This document shows positions 29,811 to 44,878 of a DNA stretch of 64,000 nt, one piece after another. Numbering within the stretch: position 1 is the stretch's first letter; each line of letters opens with the position of its first letter. The notes under the pieces were generated by a model. It was given only the letters and a program-made list of their open reading frames with translations, did not search any database and had not been told where the DNA came from. Origin of the DNA: Gemmatimonadaceae bacterium (GTDB lineage Bacteria; Gemmatimonadota; Gemmatimonadetes; Gemmatimonadales; Gemmatimonadaceae). Made by a program: the position numbers and the translations under genes. The DNA lies in assembly GCA_011525845.1 (NCBI GenBank), contig WYBP01000020.1:124001-188000 (forward strand), written 5' to 3'.

Positions 29811-30587
29811 TCAGCCCCCGGGACCCGTCGTGCGCGTGCTGTCGGGGGCGGGACGCACGCAGACCCGGCGCACGTCGGCGTCCGAGGGATAGGCCGCCCG
29901 CAGCGCGTCGCAGACCTCGTCGGCGTCCTCGACGTATCCGAGGACCGGGAGCCGGTAGACCTCGACGAGGTGCAGCATCGCCTGACGCGCCTTGTCGGTC
30001 TCCGGGTAGTTCTTGACCACGTCCTTGAAGTACAGGATCGCCGAGTCGTAGGCCTTCCGCCGCTGGTAGTGCCGGGCGGTCTGGAAGTCCTTGTCCGCGA
30101 ACCACTCGTCGAGGCGCCGGAGCTCCGCGTTCGCCGAGTCGGCGAGCGGGGAGTTCGGGTACACGCCCACGAGCAGCCGGAACTGCGTCTCCGCGAGGTA
30201 GCCGTACTGCGGGTCGAGGCTGGGGCGGCGCCAGAGCGCCGCGTACGCCCGTCCGGCGTGCATCAGCGCGTCGTCGGCCAGGGAGTCGTCGGGCATCGTC
30301 TCGCTCAGCCGGATGAACGCCTGGGCCGCGAGGAGCCGCTCCCCCTTGTTCAACCGGGACTGGCCGAGGTACCAGTGCGCGCGCGGCAGCAGCGTGTCGC
30401 GCGCGGGCAGGTCGAGCGTCAGCCGCTCGAAGGCCTGGGCCGCGTCATCCCACTTGCCCTCGCGGTACTTCGCCATCCCGGCCTCGTAGAGCGAGACCGA
30501 CGTGGAGAACTGCCGGACGTTGAAGGAGCGGAAGCATCCCTGGGCGCCGATGGCGAGGAGGCAGAGGACGAGGAACGGACGTCGCAT
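29811..30587 (-). CDS. bamD: Outer-membrane assembly lipoprotein BamD
   Basis: Lipoprotein of the BAM complex that folds outer-membrane barrels. The 258-residue protein has a lipobox (IGAQGC at 13-18) and tandem TPR pairs (YEAGMAKYREGKWDDAAQAFERL, AETQFRLLVGVYPNSPLADSA, AILYFKDVVKNYPETDKA) in the BamD arrangement. Length matches E. coli BamD (245). ATG 30587 overlaps the preceding sugar gene by one base (TGATG). The Ser/Thr-rich tail is not conserved. Confidence 0.9.
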   Translation of the reverse strand: MRRPFLVLCLLAIGAQGCFRSFNVRQFSTSVSLYEAGMAKYREGKWDDAAQAFERLTLDLPARDTLLPRAHWYLGQSRLNKGERLLAAQAFIRLSETMPDDSLADDALMHAGRAYAALWRRPSLDPQYGYLAETQFRLLVGVYPNSPLADSANAELRRLDEWFADKDFQTARHYQRRKAYDSAILYFKDVVKNYPETDKARQAMLHLVEVYRLPVLGYVEDADEVCDALRAAYPSDADVRRVCVRPAPDSTRTTGPGG

Positions 30588-31543
30588 CAGGTCGGTGGTT
30601 GCATGCGGGCGGACCCCTTGAGTCCGCGGAAATACTCGATGGTGCGGACGAGGCCGTCCCGCAGCTGGATGGTCGGCTCCCAGCCCAGGATCCTCCGCGC
30701 CCGCGTGATGTCGGGTCGCCGGACCTTGGGATCGTCCGTCGGGAGCGGGTGCGAGATGATAGGTGACGAGCTCCCCGTAAGTTCCACGACCAGCTCGGCG
30801 AGCAGCCGCACGGTGAACTCGTTCGGGTTCCCGATGTTCACCGGCATCGTCTCCGAGCTCCCGAAGAGCCGGTAGATGCCTTCCACCTCGTCCTCGACGT
30901 AGCAGAAGGAGCGCGTCTGGCTGCCGTCGCCATAGACCGTGAGCGGCGCGCCCTGCAGCGCCTGGACGATGAAGTTCGAGACGACACGGCCGTCCCCCGG
31001 GCGCATCCGGGGGCCGTAGGTGTTGAAGATGCGCACGATCCGCGTGTCCACCGACTGCGCCCGGTGATACGCCATCGTCATCGCCTCGGCGAAGCGCTTC
31101 GCCTCGTCGTAGCAGCCGCGGGGGCCGATCGGGTTCACGTTCCCCCAGTACGACTCCGCCTGCGGATGCTCCAGCGGGTCGCCGTACACCTCGGAGGTGG
31201 AGGCGAGGAGGAAGCGCGCGCCCTTCGCCAGGGCGATCCCGAGCGCGTTGTGCGTGCCGAGCGATCCGACCTTCAGGGTCTGGATCGGCATCTCGAGGTA
31301 GTCGACCGGGCTCGCGGGCGAGGCGAAGTGGAGCACGCCGTCGAGCGCCCCGGCCAGGTAGGTGAACTCCGAGATGTTGTGGCGGACGAAGCTGAAGCGC
31401 TCGTGACCGATCAGGTGCGCGATGTTGTCCGGGTGGCCCGTGAGGAAGTTGTCGAGCCCGACGACCGTGTGCCCCTCGCGCAGGAAGCGGTCGCAGAGGT
31501 GTGAGCCGAGGAACCCGGCGGCCCCGGTGATGAGGACCCTCAC
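30587..31543 (-). CDS. uxs: UDP-glucuronate decarboxylase (UDP-xylose synthase)
   Basis: Extended SDR converting UDP-glucuronate to UDP-xylose with bound NAD. The 318-residue protein shows [15 protein letters not shown] (NAD site), the UXS-specific [38 protein letters not shown], the [19 protein letters not shown] catalytic region (Tyr and Lys) and IFNTYGPRM. It acts right after ugd, which makes its substrate, and overlaps it by 4 bases (GTG 31543). The pair makes UDP-xylose for surface glycans. Confidence 0.94.
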   Translation of the reverse strand: MRVLITGAAGFLGSHLCDRFLREGHTVVGLDNFLTGHPDNIAHLIGHERFSFVRHNISEFTYLAGALDGVLHFASPASPVDYLEMPIQTLKVGSLGTHNALGIALAKGARFLLASTSEVYGDPLEHPQAESYWGNVNPIGPRGCYDEAKRFAEAMTMAYHRAQSVDTRIVRIFNTYGPRMRPGDGRVVSNFIVQALQGAPLTVYGDGSQTRSFCYVEDEVEGIYRLFGSSETMPVNIGNPNEFTVRLLAELVVELTGSSSPIISHPLPTDDPKVRRPDITRARRILGWEPTIQLRDGLVRTIEYFRGLKGSARMQPPT

Positions 31544-32847
31544 GCCGCGCCCCGACCGATGGAACGATAGGTGAAGCCGAGGCTCTCCATCTTGGCCGGG
31601 TCGTACAGGTTCCGGCCGTCGATGATCACCGGCTGCGTGAGCAGCGTGCGGAGCTTGGTGAAGTCCGGGAACCGGTACTCGTTCCAGTCGGTCACGATGC
31701 AGAGCGCGTCGGCGCCCCGGGCCGCGTCGTAGCTGCTCTTGGCGAACGTCACCGTGCTGCCGAGGCGGCGCTCCGCCTCGTGCGCGGCCGCCGGGTCGTG
31801 CGCGACGACGGTGGCGCCGGCCGCGAGCAGCTCCTCGATGAGCGTGAGCGACGGGGACTCGCGCATGTCGTCCGTGTTCGCCTTGAACGCGAGGCCCCAG
31901 ACGGCGACGCGCGCGCCCTTCACCTTGGCGCCGAGGACCGCGCTGAGCTTCTCGAAGAGCCGGTGCTTCTGGCGATGGTTCGCGTCCTCGACGGCGCGCA
32001 GCACCTGCATCGGGGCCCCCCGCTCCTCGGAGGTCCGCAGCAGCGCCTGCACGTCCTTCGGGAAGCACGACCCGCCGTACCCGGGCCCCGGGAAGAGGAA
32101 GGCCGGACCGATGCGGCTGTCGCTGCCGATGCCCTTGCGCACGAGGTCCACGCTGGCTCCGACGCGTTCGCAGAGGTTCGCGATCTCGTTCATGAACGAG
32201 ATCCGCGTGGCCAGCATCGCGTTCGCGGCGTACTTCGTCATCTCCGCGGACGGGATGTCCATGAAGATGATCGGCTTCCCGGTGCGGACGAACGGCGCGT
32301 AGAGCTCCGCCATCCGGGTGCGGGCGAAATCCGACTCCACGCCGATGACCACGCGGTCCGGCTTCATGAAGTCGTCGATCGCCGCCCCTTCCTTCAGGAA
32401 CTCCGGGTTGGAGCACATGTGGAACGGATGCTTGGCGTTCGGCTCGATCGCCTTCGCCACGATCTGCGCGGTCCCGACCGGCACCGTCGACTTCGTCACG
32501 ACCACGAGCTCGCGGCCGGCGTGCCGGCCGATGAGCTCGGCCACGGCGCGCACGTGCTTCAGGTCCGCGGAGCCGTCCTCGTCCGGCGGGGTCCCGACGG
32601 CGATGAACACGACCTCGGCCTCGCGGATCGCCGCCGGGACGTCGGTGGTGAAGGAGAGGCGACCGGCCCCCTGGTTCCGCTCCACGTACTCCTCGAGCCC
32701 CGGCTCGTAGATCGGGAGGATGTTCTGCTTCAGCCCCTCGATCTTGGCGGCATCCACGTCCGCGCAGGTGACATCGTTGCCGGTCTCGGCGAGGCAGGCG
32801 CCGACGACCAGTCCCACGTATCCCGACCCGATGACGGCGATCTTCAC
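31540..32847 (-). CDS. ugd: UDP-glucose 6-dehydrogenase
   Basis: NAD-dependent two-step oxidation of UDP-glucose to UDP-glucuronate. The 435-residue protein has the NAD fold [21 protein letters not shown], the [13 protein letters not shown] loop, the KSTVPVGT segment and the active-site Cys in [16 protein letters not shown]. Length matches bacterial Ugd. It overlaps wbpA (ATGA) and uxs. It differs from its neighbour wbpA, which carries [11 protein letters not shown], so two dehydrogenases with different substrates are encoded side by side. Confidence 0.96.
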   Translation of the reverse strand: MKIAVIGSGYVGLVVGACLAETGNDVTCADVDAAKIEGLKQNILPIYEPGLEEYVERNQGAGRLSFTTDVPAAIREAEVVFIAVGTPPDEDGSADLKHVRAVAELIGRHAGRELVVVTKSTVPVGTAQIVAKAIEPNAKHPFHMCSNPEFLKEGAAIDDFMKPDRVVIGVESDFARTRMAELYAPFVRTGKPIIFMDIPSAEMTKYAANAMLATRISFMNEIANLCERVGASVDLVRKGIGSDSRIGPAFLFPGPGYGGSCFPKDVQALLRTSEERGAPMQVLRAVEDANHRQKHRLFEKLSAVLGAKVKGARVAVWGLAFKANTDDMRESPSLTLIEELLAAGATVVAHDPAAAHEAERRLGSTVTFAKSSYDAARGADALCIVTDWNEYRFPDFTKLRTLLTQPVIIDGRNLYDPAKMESLGFTYRSIGRGAA

Positions 32848-34226
32848 GACTGCGGCTCCTGGAGGGTCGCGCCGATCGGGCGCGACGAGGTGAGCGAGAC
32901 GATCCGGGCCCGCGACGCGCGGAGCTTGCCGGTGACGTTCCGCGCATCGATCACGAGCGCGGCCCGATCCACCACGTTCTGGTAGTCGACGGCCTTGTGA
33001 TCCGTGATCACGACGACGGCGTCCACCGCGGCGAGTCGATCGTCGGTCAGCGCGACACCGTGCATCTCATGTCCGTCCTCCCGGAACGACGGGATGTGCG
33101 GGTCGTGGTAGGCCACCTCGGCGCCCCGCTCCTGGAGCAGGCGGATCACGTCGAGCGCCGGGCTCTCCCGCATGTCGTCGATGTCCCGCTTGTAGGCGAC
33201 GCCCAGCACGAGGACCTTGCTGCCGTTCACGGACTTGCGGTCGTCGTTCAGCGCCCAGGCGACCTTCTCGACGACGAAGTCGGGCATCGCCGAGTTCACC
33301 TCGCTCGCGAGGTCGATGAACCGGGTCTTGTAGTTGAGGGAGCGCATCTTCCACGCGAGGTAGTGCGGGTCGAGCGGGATGCAGTGTCCCCCGATGCCGG
33401 GCCCCGGCGTGAACTTCATGAAGCCGAACGGCTTCGTGGCCGCGGCGTCGATGACCTCCCAGACGTCCACGCCGAGCCGGTCGCAGACGATCGCCATCTC
33501 GTTCACGAGCCCGATGTTCACCGAGCGGAAGGTGTTCTCGAGCAGCTTCACGAGCTCGGCGGCCTCCGGGGACGACACGGGCACGACCGTGTCCACCGTC
33601 GAGGCGTAGAACGCGACCGCGACCGTGTTGCAGGCGGGAGTGATCCCGCCCACGACCTTGGGGGTGTTCTTCGTGTGGTACACGGGGTTGCCCGGATCCA
33701 CGCGCTCGGGGCTGAACGCCAGGAAGACCGTCTCGCCGACGACCAGGCCCTCGGCCTCCAGCCGCGGCTGGAGGAGTTCACGCGTGGTGCCCGGATACGT
33801 GGTGCTCTCGAGCACGATCAGCATCCCGGGATGCGCCTGCCGCGCCACCGTCTCCGACGCCGAGAGCACGTACGACATGTCCGGGTCGCGGGTCTTCGCG
33901 AGCGGCGTGGGGACCGCGATCGAGACCGTGTCGGCCTCCCGGAGGGCGGTCTCGTCGGTGGTGGCGACGAAGCGGCCGCTCTTCACGTGCTTGGCGACCT
34001 GGCTCGCGGGCACGTCCTGGATGTGCGACTCGCCGCGCGTGAGGAGGCCGCAGACGCGTTCGCTCACGTCATAGCCGACCACGCGGAACCCGGCCTCGCA
34101 GAGCTCCATCGCGAGGGGCAGGCCGACATAGCCGAGGCCGATCACCGCGCTCACGGCCTTGCGCGATTCGATCTTCTCGAGGAGGGACGCGTGCATCGGT
34201 AGGGAACGGGTCTGGGAGACGGTCAC
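32844..34226 (-). CDS. wbpA: UDP-N-acetylglucosamine 6-dehydrogenase (WbpA type)
   Basis: Nucleotide-sugar dehydrogenase of 460 residues: [19 protein letters not shown] (NAD site), [23 protein letters not shown] and the catalytic [19 protein letters not shown]. The motif set is that of the WbpA/WecC/TviB branch, which oxidises UDP-HexNAc rather than UDP-glucose. With the adjacent wbpE, wbpB and wbpD homologues, the substrate is most likely UDP-GlcNAc, giving UDP-GlcNAcA. GTG 34226 overlaps wbpE as GTGA; an internal ATG at 34196 is an alternative start. Confidence 0.9.
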   Translation of the reverse strand: MTVSQTRSLPMHASLLEKIESRKAVSAVIGLGYVGLPLAMELCEAGFRVVGYDVSERVCGLLTRGESHIQDVPASQVAKHVKSGRFVATTDETALREADTVSIAVPTPLAKTRDPDMSYVLSASETVARQAHPGMLIVLESTTYPGTTRELLQPRLEAEGLVVGETVFLAFSPERVDPGNPVYHTKNTPKVVGGITPACNTVAVAFYASTVDTVVPVSSPEAAELVKLLENTFRSVNIGLVNEMAIVCDRLGVDVWEVIDAAATKPFGFMKFTPGPGIGGHCIPLDPHYLAWKMRSLNYKTRFIDLASEVNSAMPDFVVEKVAWALNDDRKSVNGSKVLVLGVAYKRDIDDMRESPALDVIRLLQERGAEVAYHDPHIPSFREDGHEMHGVALTDDRLAAVDAVVVITDHKAVDYQNVVDRAALVIDARNVTGKLRASRARIVSLTSSRPIGATLQEPQS

Positions 34227-35335
34227 TTCCCGAAGAAGCCGCGGACGGCGGCGACCACGGTGTCGCGCTGGGCGCTCGTGAGCTCGGGAAACACCGGGAG
34301 CGACAGGACCTCCCGCGACGCGCGCTCCGACTCCGGGCAGGCGCCCTCCTTGTAGCCGAGGTACGCGAAGCAGGGCTGCAGGTGGAGCGGGAGCGGGTAG
34401 TACACCGAGTGCCCGATCCCCTTCGCGTTCAGGTGCTCGCGCAGCGCATCACGCCGCGGGACGCGGATGGTGTACTGGTTGTAGATGCTCTCGTTGGCCG
34501 GGTCGATGAACGGCGTGCCCACGTCCGCGAGGTCGGCGAAGGCCGCCGTGTAGAACTCCGCATTGCGACGGCGCGCGGCACTCCACGCGGCCAGGTGGGG
34601 CAGCTTGGCGGACAGCACCACCGCCTGCAGGGCGTCGAGGCGCGAGTTGAAGCCCACCTCCTCGTGCAGGTACGTCTGCACCGAGCCGTGCGTGCGGAGG
34701 CGCATCAGCCGGTCGCGGATCGCCTGGTCCTGCGTCACCATCATCCCGCCATCGCCGTACCCGCCCAGGTTCTTCGACGGGAAGAACGAGAAGGTGCCGA
34801 TCGTCGCGGCCTCGCCCGCCATCCGCCAGGTGCCGTCGATCCGGCGCCGCGCCCCGATGCTCTGCGCGGCGTCCTCGATGATCGGCATCGTGGGCAAGAG
34901 GCGGCGGATCTCCTCGATCGGCGCCATCTGCCCGAAGAGGTCCACCGGGATCACGGCCTTCGTGCGGCTCGTGACGGCCGCCGCCGCGAGGTCCGGCCGG
35001 ATGTTGAAGGTCTTGGGATCGATGTCCACGAAGACCGGCTTCGCCCCCACGTTGTGGATCGTGCCCGCGGTCGCGAAGAAGGTGAAGGGGCTTGTGACGA
35101 CCTCGTCCCCCGCCCCGATGTCGAGCGCGCGCATCGCGAGGAGGATCGCGTCGGTGCCGTTCGCGCACCCGATGGCGTACTTGGTCCGCGACAGCGCCGC
35201 GACCTCCGCCTCGAGGGTCGTGACCGCGGCGCCCAGGATGAACACCTGATCGTCGATCACCTGCATGACGCGACCGACCACCTCGTCGCGGATGGTGGCG
35301 TGCTGGGCCTTCAAGTCGAGCAGTGGAACGGACAT
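34223..35335 (-). CDS. wbpE: DegT/DnrJ/EryC1 aminotransferase, WbpE type
   Basis: PLP-dependent sugar aminotransferase of 370 residues. Seen: PLLDLKAQHATIRDEV, the CANGTDAILLAM phosphate-binding region, TSPFTFFATAGT, VDLFGQM, IEDAAQSIGA and the PLP lysine in FSFFPSKNLGGYGDGG. The VGTPFIDPANESIYNQYTIRV block closely resembles WbpE, which aminates UDP-3-keto-GlcNAcA at C3. Starts ATG 35335 and 35344 are both possible. A 117-base gap to wbpB contains a TTGACT hexamer and a 6-bp hairpin at 35376-35392, so an internal promoter is possible. Confidence 0.9.
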   Translation of the reverse strand: MSVPLLDLKAQHATIRDEVVGRVMQVIDDQVFILGAAVTTLEAEVAALSRTKYAIGCANGTDAILLAMRALDIGAGDEVVTSPFTFFATAGTIHNVGAKPVFVDIDPKTFNIRPDLAAAAVTSRTKAVIPVDLFGQMAPIEEIRRLLPTMPIIEDAAQSIGARRRIDGTWRMAGEAATIGTFSFFPSKNLGGYGDGGMMVTQDQAIRDRLMRLRTHGSVQTYLHEEVGFNSRLDALQAVVLSAKLPHLAAWSAARRRNAEFYTAAFADLADVGTPFIDPANESIYNQYTIRVPRRDALREHLNAKGIGHSVYYPLPLHLQPCFAYLGYKEGACPESERASREVLSLPVFPELTSAQRDTVVAAVRGFFGK

Positions 35336-35452
35336 AGGGGTCATGGGAAGGGCTGGATCGTCAGGACGAGCGGCACTTGGCGCACAGCCAAGAAAGCTCA
35401 CGGGACGGAAGGGCGGAGTCAATGAACCGCCCGTCGCGCGGTACGACCCGCG

Positions 35453-36490
35453 TCACGTCCGCAGCGGGAGGGGGACCTCGCGTCCCGTCTTGGCCGACTC
35501 GTAGATGCCGAGGATCAGTTCGAGGGACTTCCGGCCGCCACGGCCGTCGGTGTCGGGAGCCGCCTCGCCGCGGAGCACCTGGAGCACGTTCCGGTAGTAC
35601 GGCTCGTGGCCATGGCCGTAGACCGAGGGCGGGTTGGTGTTCGCCGCCTCCACCAGCTTGTCGTCATCGTCATAGTCGGCGAACTGCCAGTGCTCGATGC
35701 GGTTGACGGCGGTCCCGCCGATCTTGACGGTCCCCTTCTCGCCGAGGATGGTGAGCGAACCCTCATAGTTCTTGGGGAAGGTCAGCATCGTGACCTCGAT
35801 CACGCCGATCGCCCCGTTCCGGAACTTGAGCAGCGCCGCTCCGCTGTCCTCGGCCTCGATGCGCCGTGCCATGGTCGCCGTCTTGGCCATGACGCCCTCG
35901 ACGGGCCCGACCAGCCAGTGGATGAGGTCGACGTAGTGGGACGCCTGGTTCATGAAGGCGCCGCCGTCGAACTCCCACGTGCCGCGCCACGCCGCCTGGT
36001 CGTAGTACTCCTGCGGACGCGCCCAGCGCACCGTCGCGTTCGCCATGTAGATGCGGCCGAAGCGCCCCTTGTCGACCGCACGCTTGAGCAGCTGCACCGT
36101 GGTGTTCAGCCGGTTCTGCTTCACGACGAAGAGGTGGACGCCGGCGTCATCGCACGCCTTCACGAGGTCGTCCGCCGCCGCGAGCGTGATCGCCATCGGC
36201 TTCTCGCTGATGACGTGCCTGCCCGCGCGCGCCGCGAGGACGCCGTGCTGCGGGTGCAGGCCGGACGGCGTCGCGATCGTGACGACGTCGCACTCCACCT
36301 CCCGCAGCATCCGCTCGTAGTTGGTGAACGCGGGGACCCCCGTCCGCTCGCCCGCCGCCCGGGCGCGCTCCTCGGAGGTGTCGCAGACGGCCACGAGGTC
36401 GAGGCCGTCCACGCGAGAGATCGCGTCGAAGTGGTTGCTGCTGATCCGCCCACAGCCCACGAGGGCGACACGGAAGGTTCGTTTGGTCAT
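35453..36490 (-). CDS. wbpB: Gfo/Idh/MocA oxidoreductase, WbpB type (UDP-GlcNAcA 3-dehydrogenase)
   Basis: NAD-dependent sugar oxidase of 345 residues. The N-terminal Rossmann fold ([18 protein letters not shown]) is followed by [16 protein letters not shown] with the active-site Lys, and the WbpB/WlbA-type region [35 protein letters not shown]. WbpB oxidises C3 of UDP-GlcNAcA to the 3-keto sugar used by WbpE, recycling NADH with 2-oxoglutarate. ATG 36490 overlaps wbpD as ATGA; the frame upstream is a shadow. Confidence 0.9.
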   Translation of the reverse strand: MTKRTFRVALVGCGRISSNHFDAISRVDGLDLVAVCDTSEERARAAGERTGVPAFTNYERMLREVECDVVTIATPSGLHPQHGVLAARAGRHVISEKPMAITLAAADDLVKACDDAGVHLFVVKQNRLNTTVQLLKRAVDKGRFGRIYMANATVRWARPQEYYDQAAWRGTWEFDGGAFMNQASHYVDLIHWLVGPVEGVMAKTATMARRIEAEDSGAALLKFRNGAIGVIEVTMLTFPKNYEGSLTILGEKGTVKIGGTAVNRIEHWQFADYDDDDKLVEAANTNPPSVYGHGHEPYYRNVLQVLRGEAAPDTDGRGGRKSLELILGIYESAKTGREVPLPLRT

Positions 36491-37067
36491 CGGTGTCCCT
36501 GCACGGTCGGTGTCAGTCGGTCGTCCGCCGCCAGATATGCGGCGGCGCACTCGGCACAGCGGTACTCGGGCCCCGGCCCCGTGAGCAGCACCCCGCACGC
36601 GCAGGCCCACCCCGTGCGGCGCGCCGGCACGCCGACCATCAGCGCGTAGGCCGGGACGTCCTTCGTCACCACGGCCCCCGCCCCGACCAGGCAGTACTCC
36701 CCCAGCGTGACCCCGCACACGATGGTCGCGTTCGCCCCGATGCTAGCCCCGCGGCGCACGAGCGTCCGGCGGTACTCGTCCTTGCGGCTCACGTGGCTGC
36801 GCGGATTCACGACGTTCGTGAACACCATCGACGGCCCGCAGAAGACGTCGTCCTCGATCTCCACCCCTTCGTAGATCGAGACGTTGTTCTGGACCTTCAC
36901 GTTGTCGCCGAGGCGGGTGCCGTTCATCACGACCACGTTCTGCCCGAGCGAGCAGCGCTCCCCGATCACGGCGCCCGGCATCACGTGGCAGAAGTGCCAG
37001 ATCCGGGTGCCGGCCCCGACCACCGCGCCCTCATCGACGTAGGCGGACGCGTGGATCATCGGCGCGC

Positions 37068-37071
<4 letters not shown>
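36487..37071 (-). CDS. wbpD: Hexapeptide-repeat N-acetyltransferase, WbpD type, with C-terminal Cys4 motif
   Basis: Left-handed beta-helix acetyltransferase of 194 residues that acetylates the 3-amino group to give UDP-GlcNAc(3NAc)A. Family marks: [53 protein letters not shown] and [14 protein letters not shown]. The C-terminus adds a zinc-ribbon-like CxC-x12-CxxC (Cys157, 159, 172 and 175), absent from the classical enzyme but plausible in some relatives. GTG 37071 overlaps carB as GTGA. The upstream ATG at 37089 is an alternative start. Confidence 0.92.
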
Positions 37072-40281
<3,210 letters not shown>

Positions 40282-40295
<14 letters not shown>

Positions 40296-41250
40296 GCAGG
40301 AGGTCGTCGATGATGTCGTGGAGCGACCGGGACGGGACCCAGCCGGTGTCGGTGCGCAGCTTCGAGTTGTCGCCCACCAGATGCGGCACGTCGACCGCGC
40401 GCTGGAGCGCCGGGTCCGGCACCAGCGGACTGGTGACGCCGGCCCGGGCGAGCACCTCGGTCGCGAGCGCGCCGACCGTCGTGCCCGCGCCGCTGCAGAC
40501 GTTGTAGACCTGCCCTGCGCGACCCGTCGCGACGAGTGCAATATACGCGCCGGCCACGTCCTCGACGTGCAGGAAGTCGCGCACGGTCGCGGTGTTCCCG
40601 ATGGTGACCGGCGCACCCGGCGCGCGGCGGGCCGCGAGGGCCCGGCCCACGAGCGCCGGGAGGAGGAACCGGTCCGACTGCCCCGGTCCCGAGTGGTTGA
40701 ACGAGCGCGTGGCGATCACGCGGAGGCCGTCCGCGCGCGCCGCGGCGAGCGCGAAGTGCTCCTGCGCCATCTTGGTCGCGGCGTAGAAGGTGCGCGGCCG
40801 GCACTCGTGCGCCTCCGTGAGCGGCATCTCCGCCACCTCGTGGCGGCCGTACTGCTCCGCGCTGCCGACGACGAGGAGGACGGGGTCGAGCGTCCCGGCC
40901 GCGCGCATGAGCCGCATCGCCTCGACCAGCCGTACGGTCGCGCCCACGTTCGTGTCGAGCGCGCGCATCGGGTCGTCCCCGGCCGCCGGCACGAAGGCCA
41001 CGGCCGCCAGATGGAAGACCGCGTCCGGCCGGTCGCGCTCGAGGAGCCCGTGCAGCGAGCGCCGGTCGACCCCGGGACGGATGTCCATGGCACGCCAGGT
41101 GATCGCCTCGACCTCCTCGCTCGAGAGCGTCCCGGGCTGCGGCGTGCGATCGATCGTCGTCGCGGTGACCTGCCAGCCGGAACGCACCAGCGCCCGACAG
41201 AGCCATTGGCCGACGAAGCCGCTGCCACCGGTGACGAGCGCCCGGGCCAT
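40282..41250 (-). CDS. rmd: GDP-6-deoxy-D-mannose reductase (Rmd-like)
   Basis: Extended SDR of 322 residues: [18 protein letters not shown] (NAD(P) site), [23 protein letters not shown], the [11 protein letters not shown] catalytic Tyr-x3-Lys and FNHSGPGQS. The LAAVAFV and NHSGPGQ features and position directly after gmd indicate Rmd, which reduces GDP-4-keto-6-deoxymannose to GDP-D-rhamnose. GDP-L-fucose synthase is the alternative but has a different signature. One base separates it from gmd. Confidence 0.9.
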
Positions 41251-41251
41251 C

Positions 41252-42331
<1,080 letters not shown>

Positions 42332-42553
42332 TCAGACGGCGGCGCCGGCTCCGCGCGGGGCACGCTGGATCTTGCCGGCGTTCAGGCAGCGCGTGCACAC
42401 CTTCACCTTCGTGATCGTGCCGTCGAGGACGATGCGGGCGACCTGGAGGTTGGGCTTCCAGGTGCGGCGCGTCGAGTTGTTCGCGTGCGACCGGTTGTTG
42501 CCGTGGGCGACGCCCTTGTCGCAGACGAAGCAGCGGTTGCGCTGGATGGCCAT
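42332..42553 (-). CDS. rpmB: 50S ribosomal protein L28
   Basis: Small 50S subunit protein of 73 residues. RCFVCDKGVAHGNNRSHANN and RTWKPNLQ identify L28; the pairs CFVC and CTRC make it the zinc-binding (C+) form. It follows rplQ by three bases at the end of the rpmJ operon, an unusual place since rpmB often pairs with rpmG. The terminator follows immediately. Confidence 0.97.
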   Translation of the reverse strand: MAIQRNRCFVCDKGVAHGNNRSHANNSTRRTWKPNLQVARIVLDGTITKVKVCTRCLNAGKIQRAPRGAGAAV

Positions 42554-42556
42554 CGG

Positions 42557-42913
42557 TCAGCCCTCCACGAGTTCGATGCGCGCCATGTCGGCCCCGTCAC
42601 CCTTGCGGTGACCGGTCTTCAGGATGCGCGTGTAGCCGCCGGTGCGCTTGGCGTACTTCGGCCCGATCTCCTGGAAGAGCTTGTCGGCGGCGGCGCGCTT
42701 CTGCACGTGCTTGCCGGCGAGGCGGCGCGCGTGGAGCGTGCCCTCACGGCCCTTGGTGATCAGCTTCTCGACGAAGGGCCGGAGCTCCTTCGCCTTGGCC
42801 TCGGTCGTCTCGATCGCGCCCTGCTCGATGAGCGAGGTCGCGAGGTTGCGCAGCAGCGCGAGCCGCTGTTCGGAGGTGCGGCGGAGACTCCGTCCCGCCT
42901 TGCGATGACGCAT
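42557..42913 (-). CDS. rplQ: 50S ribosomal protein L17
   Basis: 118-residue L17 with the typical [24 protein letters not shown] and [16 protein letters not shown]. It lies five bases after rpoA, as in most bacteria. ATG 42913; the longer frame reaching 43627 is a shadow of rpoA. Confidence 0.98.
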   Translation of the reverse strand: MRHRKAGRSLRRTSEQRLALLRNLATSLIEQGAIETTEAKAKELRPFVEKLITKGREGTLHARRLAGKHVQKRAAADKLFQEIGPKYAKRTGGYTRILKTGHRKGDGADMARIELVEG

Positions 42914-42918
42914 GGGTC

Positions 42919-43989
42919 CTACTCCTCTTCGTCGTCGGGCGCGTTCGCGGCGGCGCGGCTCGGCGGCGTGCCCCAATCGGCCACGCGCACCCCGTCCGTC
43001 GACTCCTCGAACTTCATCCCGAAATTGAGTCCTTCCTTCTCGAGGAGGTCGGCGATCTCCTGGAGGGACTTCTTGCCGAAATTCTTGACCTGCAGGATCT
43101 GCGTCTCCGACTGCCGCACCAGGTCCCCGAGCGAGCGGACGCTCGAGTTCTTGAGCGAGTTGACCGAGCGGACCGACAGGCTCAGGTCGTCGATCGGGGT
43201 CCGGAGCAGCTCGGCCAGCTTGGCCGCCTCGGAGCTCCCCTCCACGCCCGGCACCGCGACCGCCGCGGCGAGGTGCGTGCCGAAGCTCGCGAAGTACTGG
43301 AAGTGCGTCTGCGCCAGGGCGGCGGCGTAGCTCACCGCCTCCTCGGGCGTCACCGTGCCGTTCGTCTCCACGGAGAGCGAGAGCCGGTCGTAGTCGGTGC
43401 GCTGGCCGACGCGGGTCTCCGAGACGGAGAAGTTCACGCGGCGGACCGGCGAGTAGATCGAGTCGATGCGGACGAGGTCGACCGGGAGCGACCGGTCGTG
43501 CGTGTGCTGGTCGGCCTCCATGTAGCCCCGCCCCTTGTTCACGTAGAGCTCGACCGAGAGGTCGCGCTCGTCCTGGATCGTGAAGAGGTGGTGCGCGGGG
43601 TTCACGATGGTCACGCCGCTCGGGCACTCGAGCTGGCCCGCCGTCACCGCGCCGGCCTTCTTGACCTTGAGGCGCAGGATCGCGTCCTCGACATCCTCGT
43701 CGAGCGCGAGAACCAGCGTCTTGAGGTTCCCGATGATCTGGTGGACGTCCTCGACGACGCCGACGATGGTCTGGTGCTCATGGAGCACGCCGTCGATGCG
43801 GAAGCCCCACACCGCGGACCCGCGGAGCGAGGAGAGCAGCATGCGGCGCATGCTGTTGCCGAGCGTGTGGCCGAAGCCGCGCTCGAGGGGCTGGAGCCGG
43901 AACTCCGCGACGTTCGCCTGGTCCTCGCGCTTCGTCATCTCGACGAGCTGCGGCCGGACCAGCCCGCGGAGATCGATCGTGTTCGACAT
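42919..43989 (-). CDS. rpoA: RNA polymerase alpha subunit
   Basis: 356-residue alpha subunit that starts polymerase assembly and contacts UP elements and activators. N-terminal domain: EPLERGFG-like [22 protein letters not shown]-terminal domain: [25 protein letters not shown] with the DNA-contacting helices; acidic C-tail (PDDEEE). ATG 43989 has an AAGGA Shine-Dalgarno. It is separated from rpsD by 253 bases that hold the inverted heptamer element and a 7-bp stem (44054-44060 with 44082-44088). Confidence 0.98.
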   Translation of the reverse strand: MSNTIDLRGLVRPQLVEMTKREDQANVAEFRLQPLERGFGHTLGNSMRRMLLSSLRGSAVWGFRIDGVLHEHQTIVGVVEDVHQIIGNLKTLVLALDEDVEDAILRLKVKKAGAVTAGQLECPSGVTIVNPAHHLFTIQDERDLSVELYVNKGRGYMEADQHTHDRSLPVDLVRIDSIYSPVRRVNFSVSETRVGQRTDYDRLSLSVETNGTVTPEEAVSYAAALAQTHFQYFASFGTHLAAAVAVPGVEGSSEAAKLAELLRTPIDDLSLSVRSVNSLKNSSVRSLGDLVRQSETQILQVKNFGKKSLQEIADLLEKEGLNFGMKFEESTDGVRVADWGTPPSRAAANAPDDEEE

Positions 43990-44107
43990 CGGTGTGTTCC
44001 TTAGGAGAAGTGTGTCACGATGGCGATGACGCGCCACCGACGCCGTACCCCGCCCCTGACGCGCGGTACGCTCGTTCGGTTGTCAGGGAACCGTTTGAAC
44101 TGCGGAG

Positions 44108-44235
44108 GGGAGATGGGAGAGGTGAGAGGTGAGGGCACTACGCCCGCGACGCTCACATCCGCCCGACACCGTCCCGCTCCGCCGAGGTGGAAGGGAGAGA
44201 TGTCGTGACCTCACATCTCCCATCTCCCATCTCAC
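44108..44235. repeat. Inverted heptamer-repeat element between rpsD and rpoA
   Basis: Arms 44108-44134 and 44209-44235 are inverted copies matching at 23 of 27 positions, with a 74-base spacer. The units here are CCATCTC and ACATCTC (GAGATGG, GAGATGT), with GAGAGGTG variants. It fills most of the rpsD-rpoA gap, in which no gene is seen. An mRNA hairpin here would lie between two genes whose products are needed at different levels. Confidence 0.75.
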
Positions 44236-44242
44236 ATCTGCC

Positions 44243-44875
44243 CTACTTGGAGTAGAGCTCCACCACGAGCTGCTCCTGCGCCGCGATCGGGATGCTCTGC
44301 CGCTGCGGCCGCTCGAGCATCCGGCCCGAGAACGTCTCCTTGTCCACGGCCAGCCAGCTCGGGGTCGCGCCGCGCGCCGCCACCTCCAGCGCCTCCTTCA
44401 CGATCACGAGCTCACGCGACTTCTCGCGCATCCGGATCTCCTGGCCAGGCTGCACCACGAAGCTCGGGATGTCCACGTTCTTGCCGTTCACCTCGACATG
44501 CCGGTGGCGGATCAGCTGGCGCGCGGCCTTGCGGCTCGCGGCGAAGCCCATCCGGTACACCATGTTGTCGAGCCGGCTCTCGAGCGCGGCGAGGAGGTTG
44601 TGGCCGGTGACGCCCGGGAGGGTGGAGACCCGCTCGAACGTGTTCCGGAACTGCTTCTCGCTGAGCCCGTAGATGCGCTTGATCTTCTGCTTCTCACGGA
44701 GCTGCTTCGCGTACTCGCTCACCTTGCGGCGACGGGCCGTGGTCTGGCCGTGCGCACCGGGCGCGTAGGGGCGGCGTTCCACCGGGCACTTCTCGGTGAA
44801 GCACTTGGTGCCCTTCAGGAAGAGCTTCGTACCTTCACGCCGGCACTGCCGGCAGCTGGGACCTGTGTAACGCAT
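44243..44875 (-). CDS. rpsD: 30S ribosomal protein S4
   Basis: 210-residue primary 16S-binding protein with C-terminal S4 RNA-binding domain (RLDNMVYRMGFAASRKAARQLIRHRHVEVNG). Cys8, 11, 25 and 30 (CRQC, CFTEKC) make it the zinc-binding C+ form. It follows rpsK by three bases. The stop at 44243 lies just beyond the inverted heptamer element. Confidence 0.98.
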   Translation of the reverse strand: MRYTGPSCRQCRREGTKLFLKGTKCFTEKCPVERRPYAPGAHGQTTARRRKVSEYAKQLREKQKIKRIYGLSEKQFRNTFERVSTLPGVTGHNLLAALESRLDNMVYRMGFAASRKAARQLIRHRHVEVNGKNVDIPSFVVQPGQEIRMREKSRELVIVKEALEVAARGATPSWLAVDKETFSGRMLERPQRQSIPIAAQEQLVVELYSK

Positions 44876-44878
44876 GGC

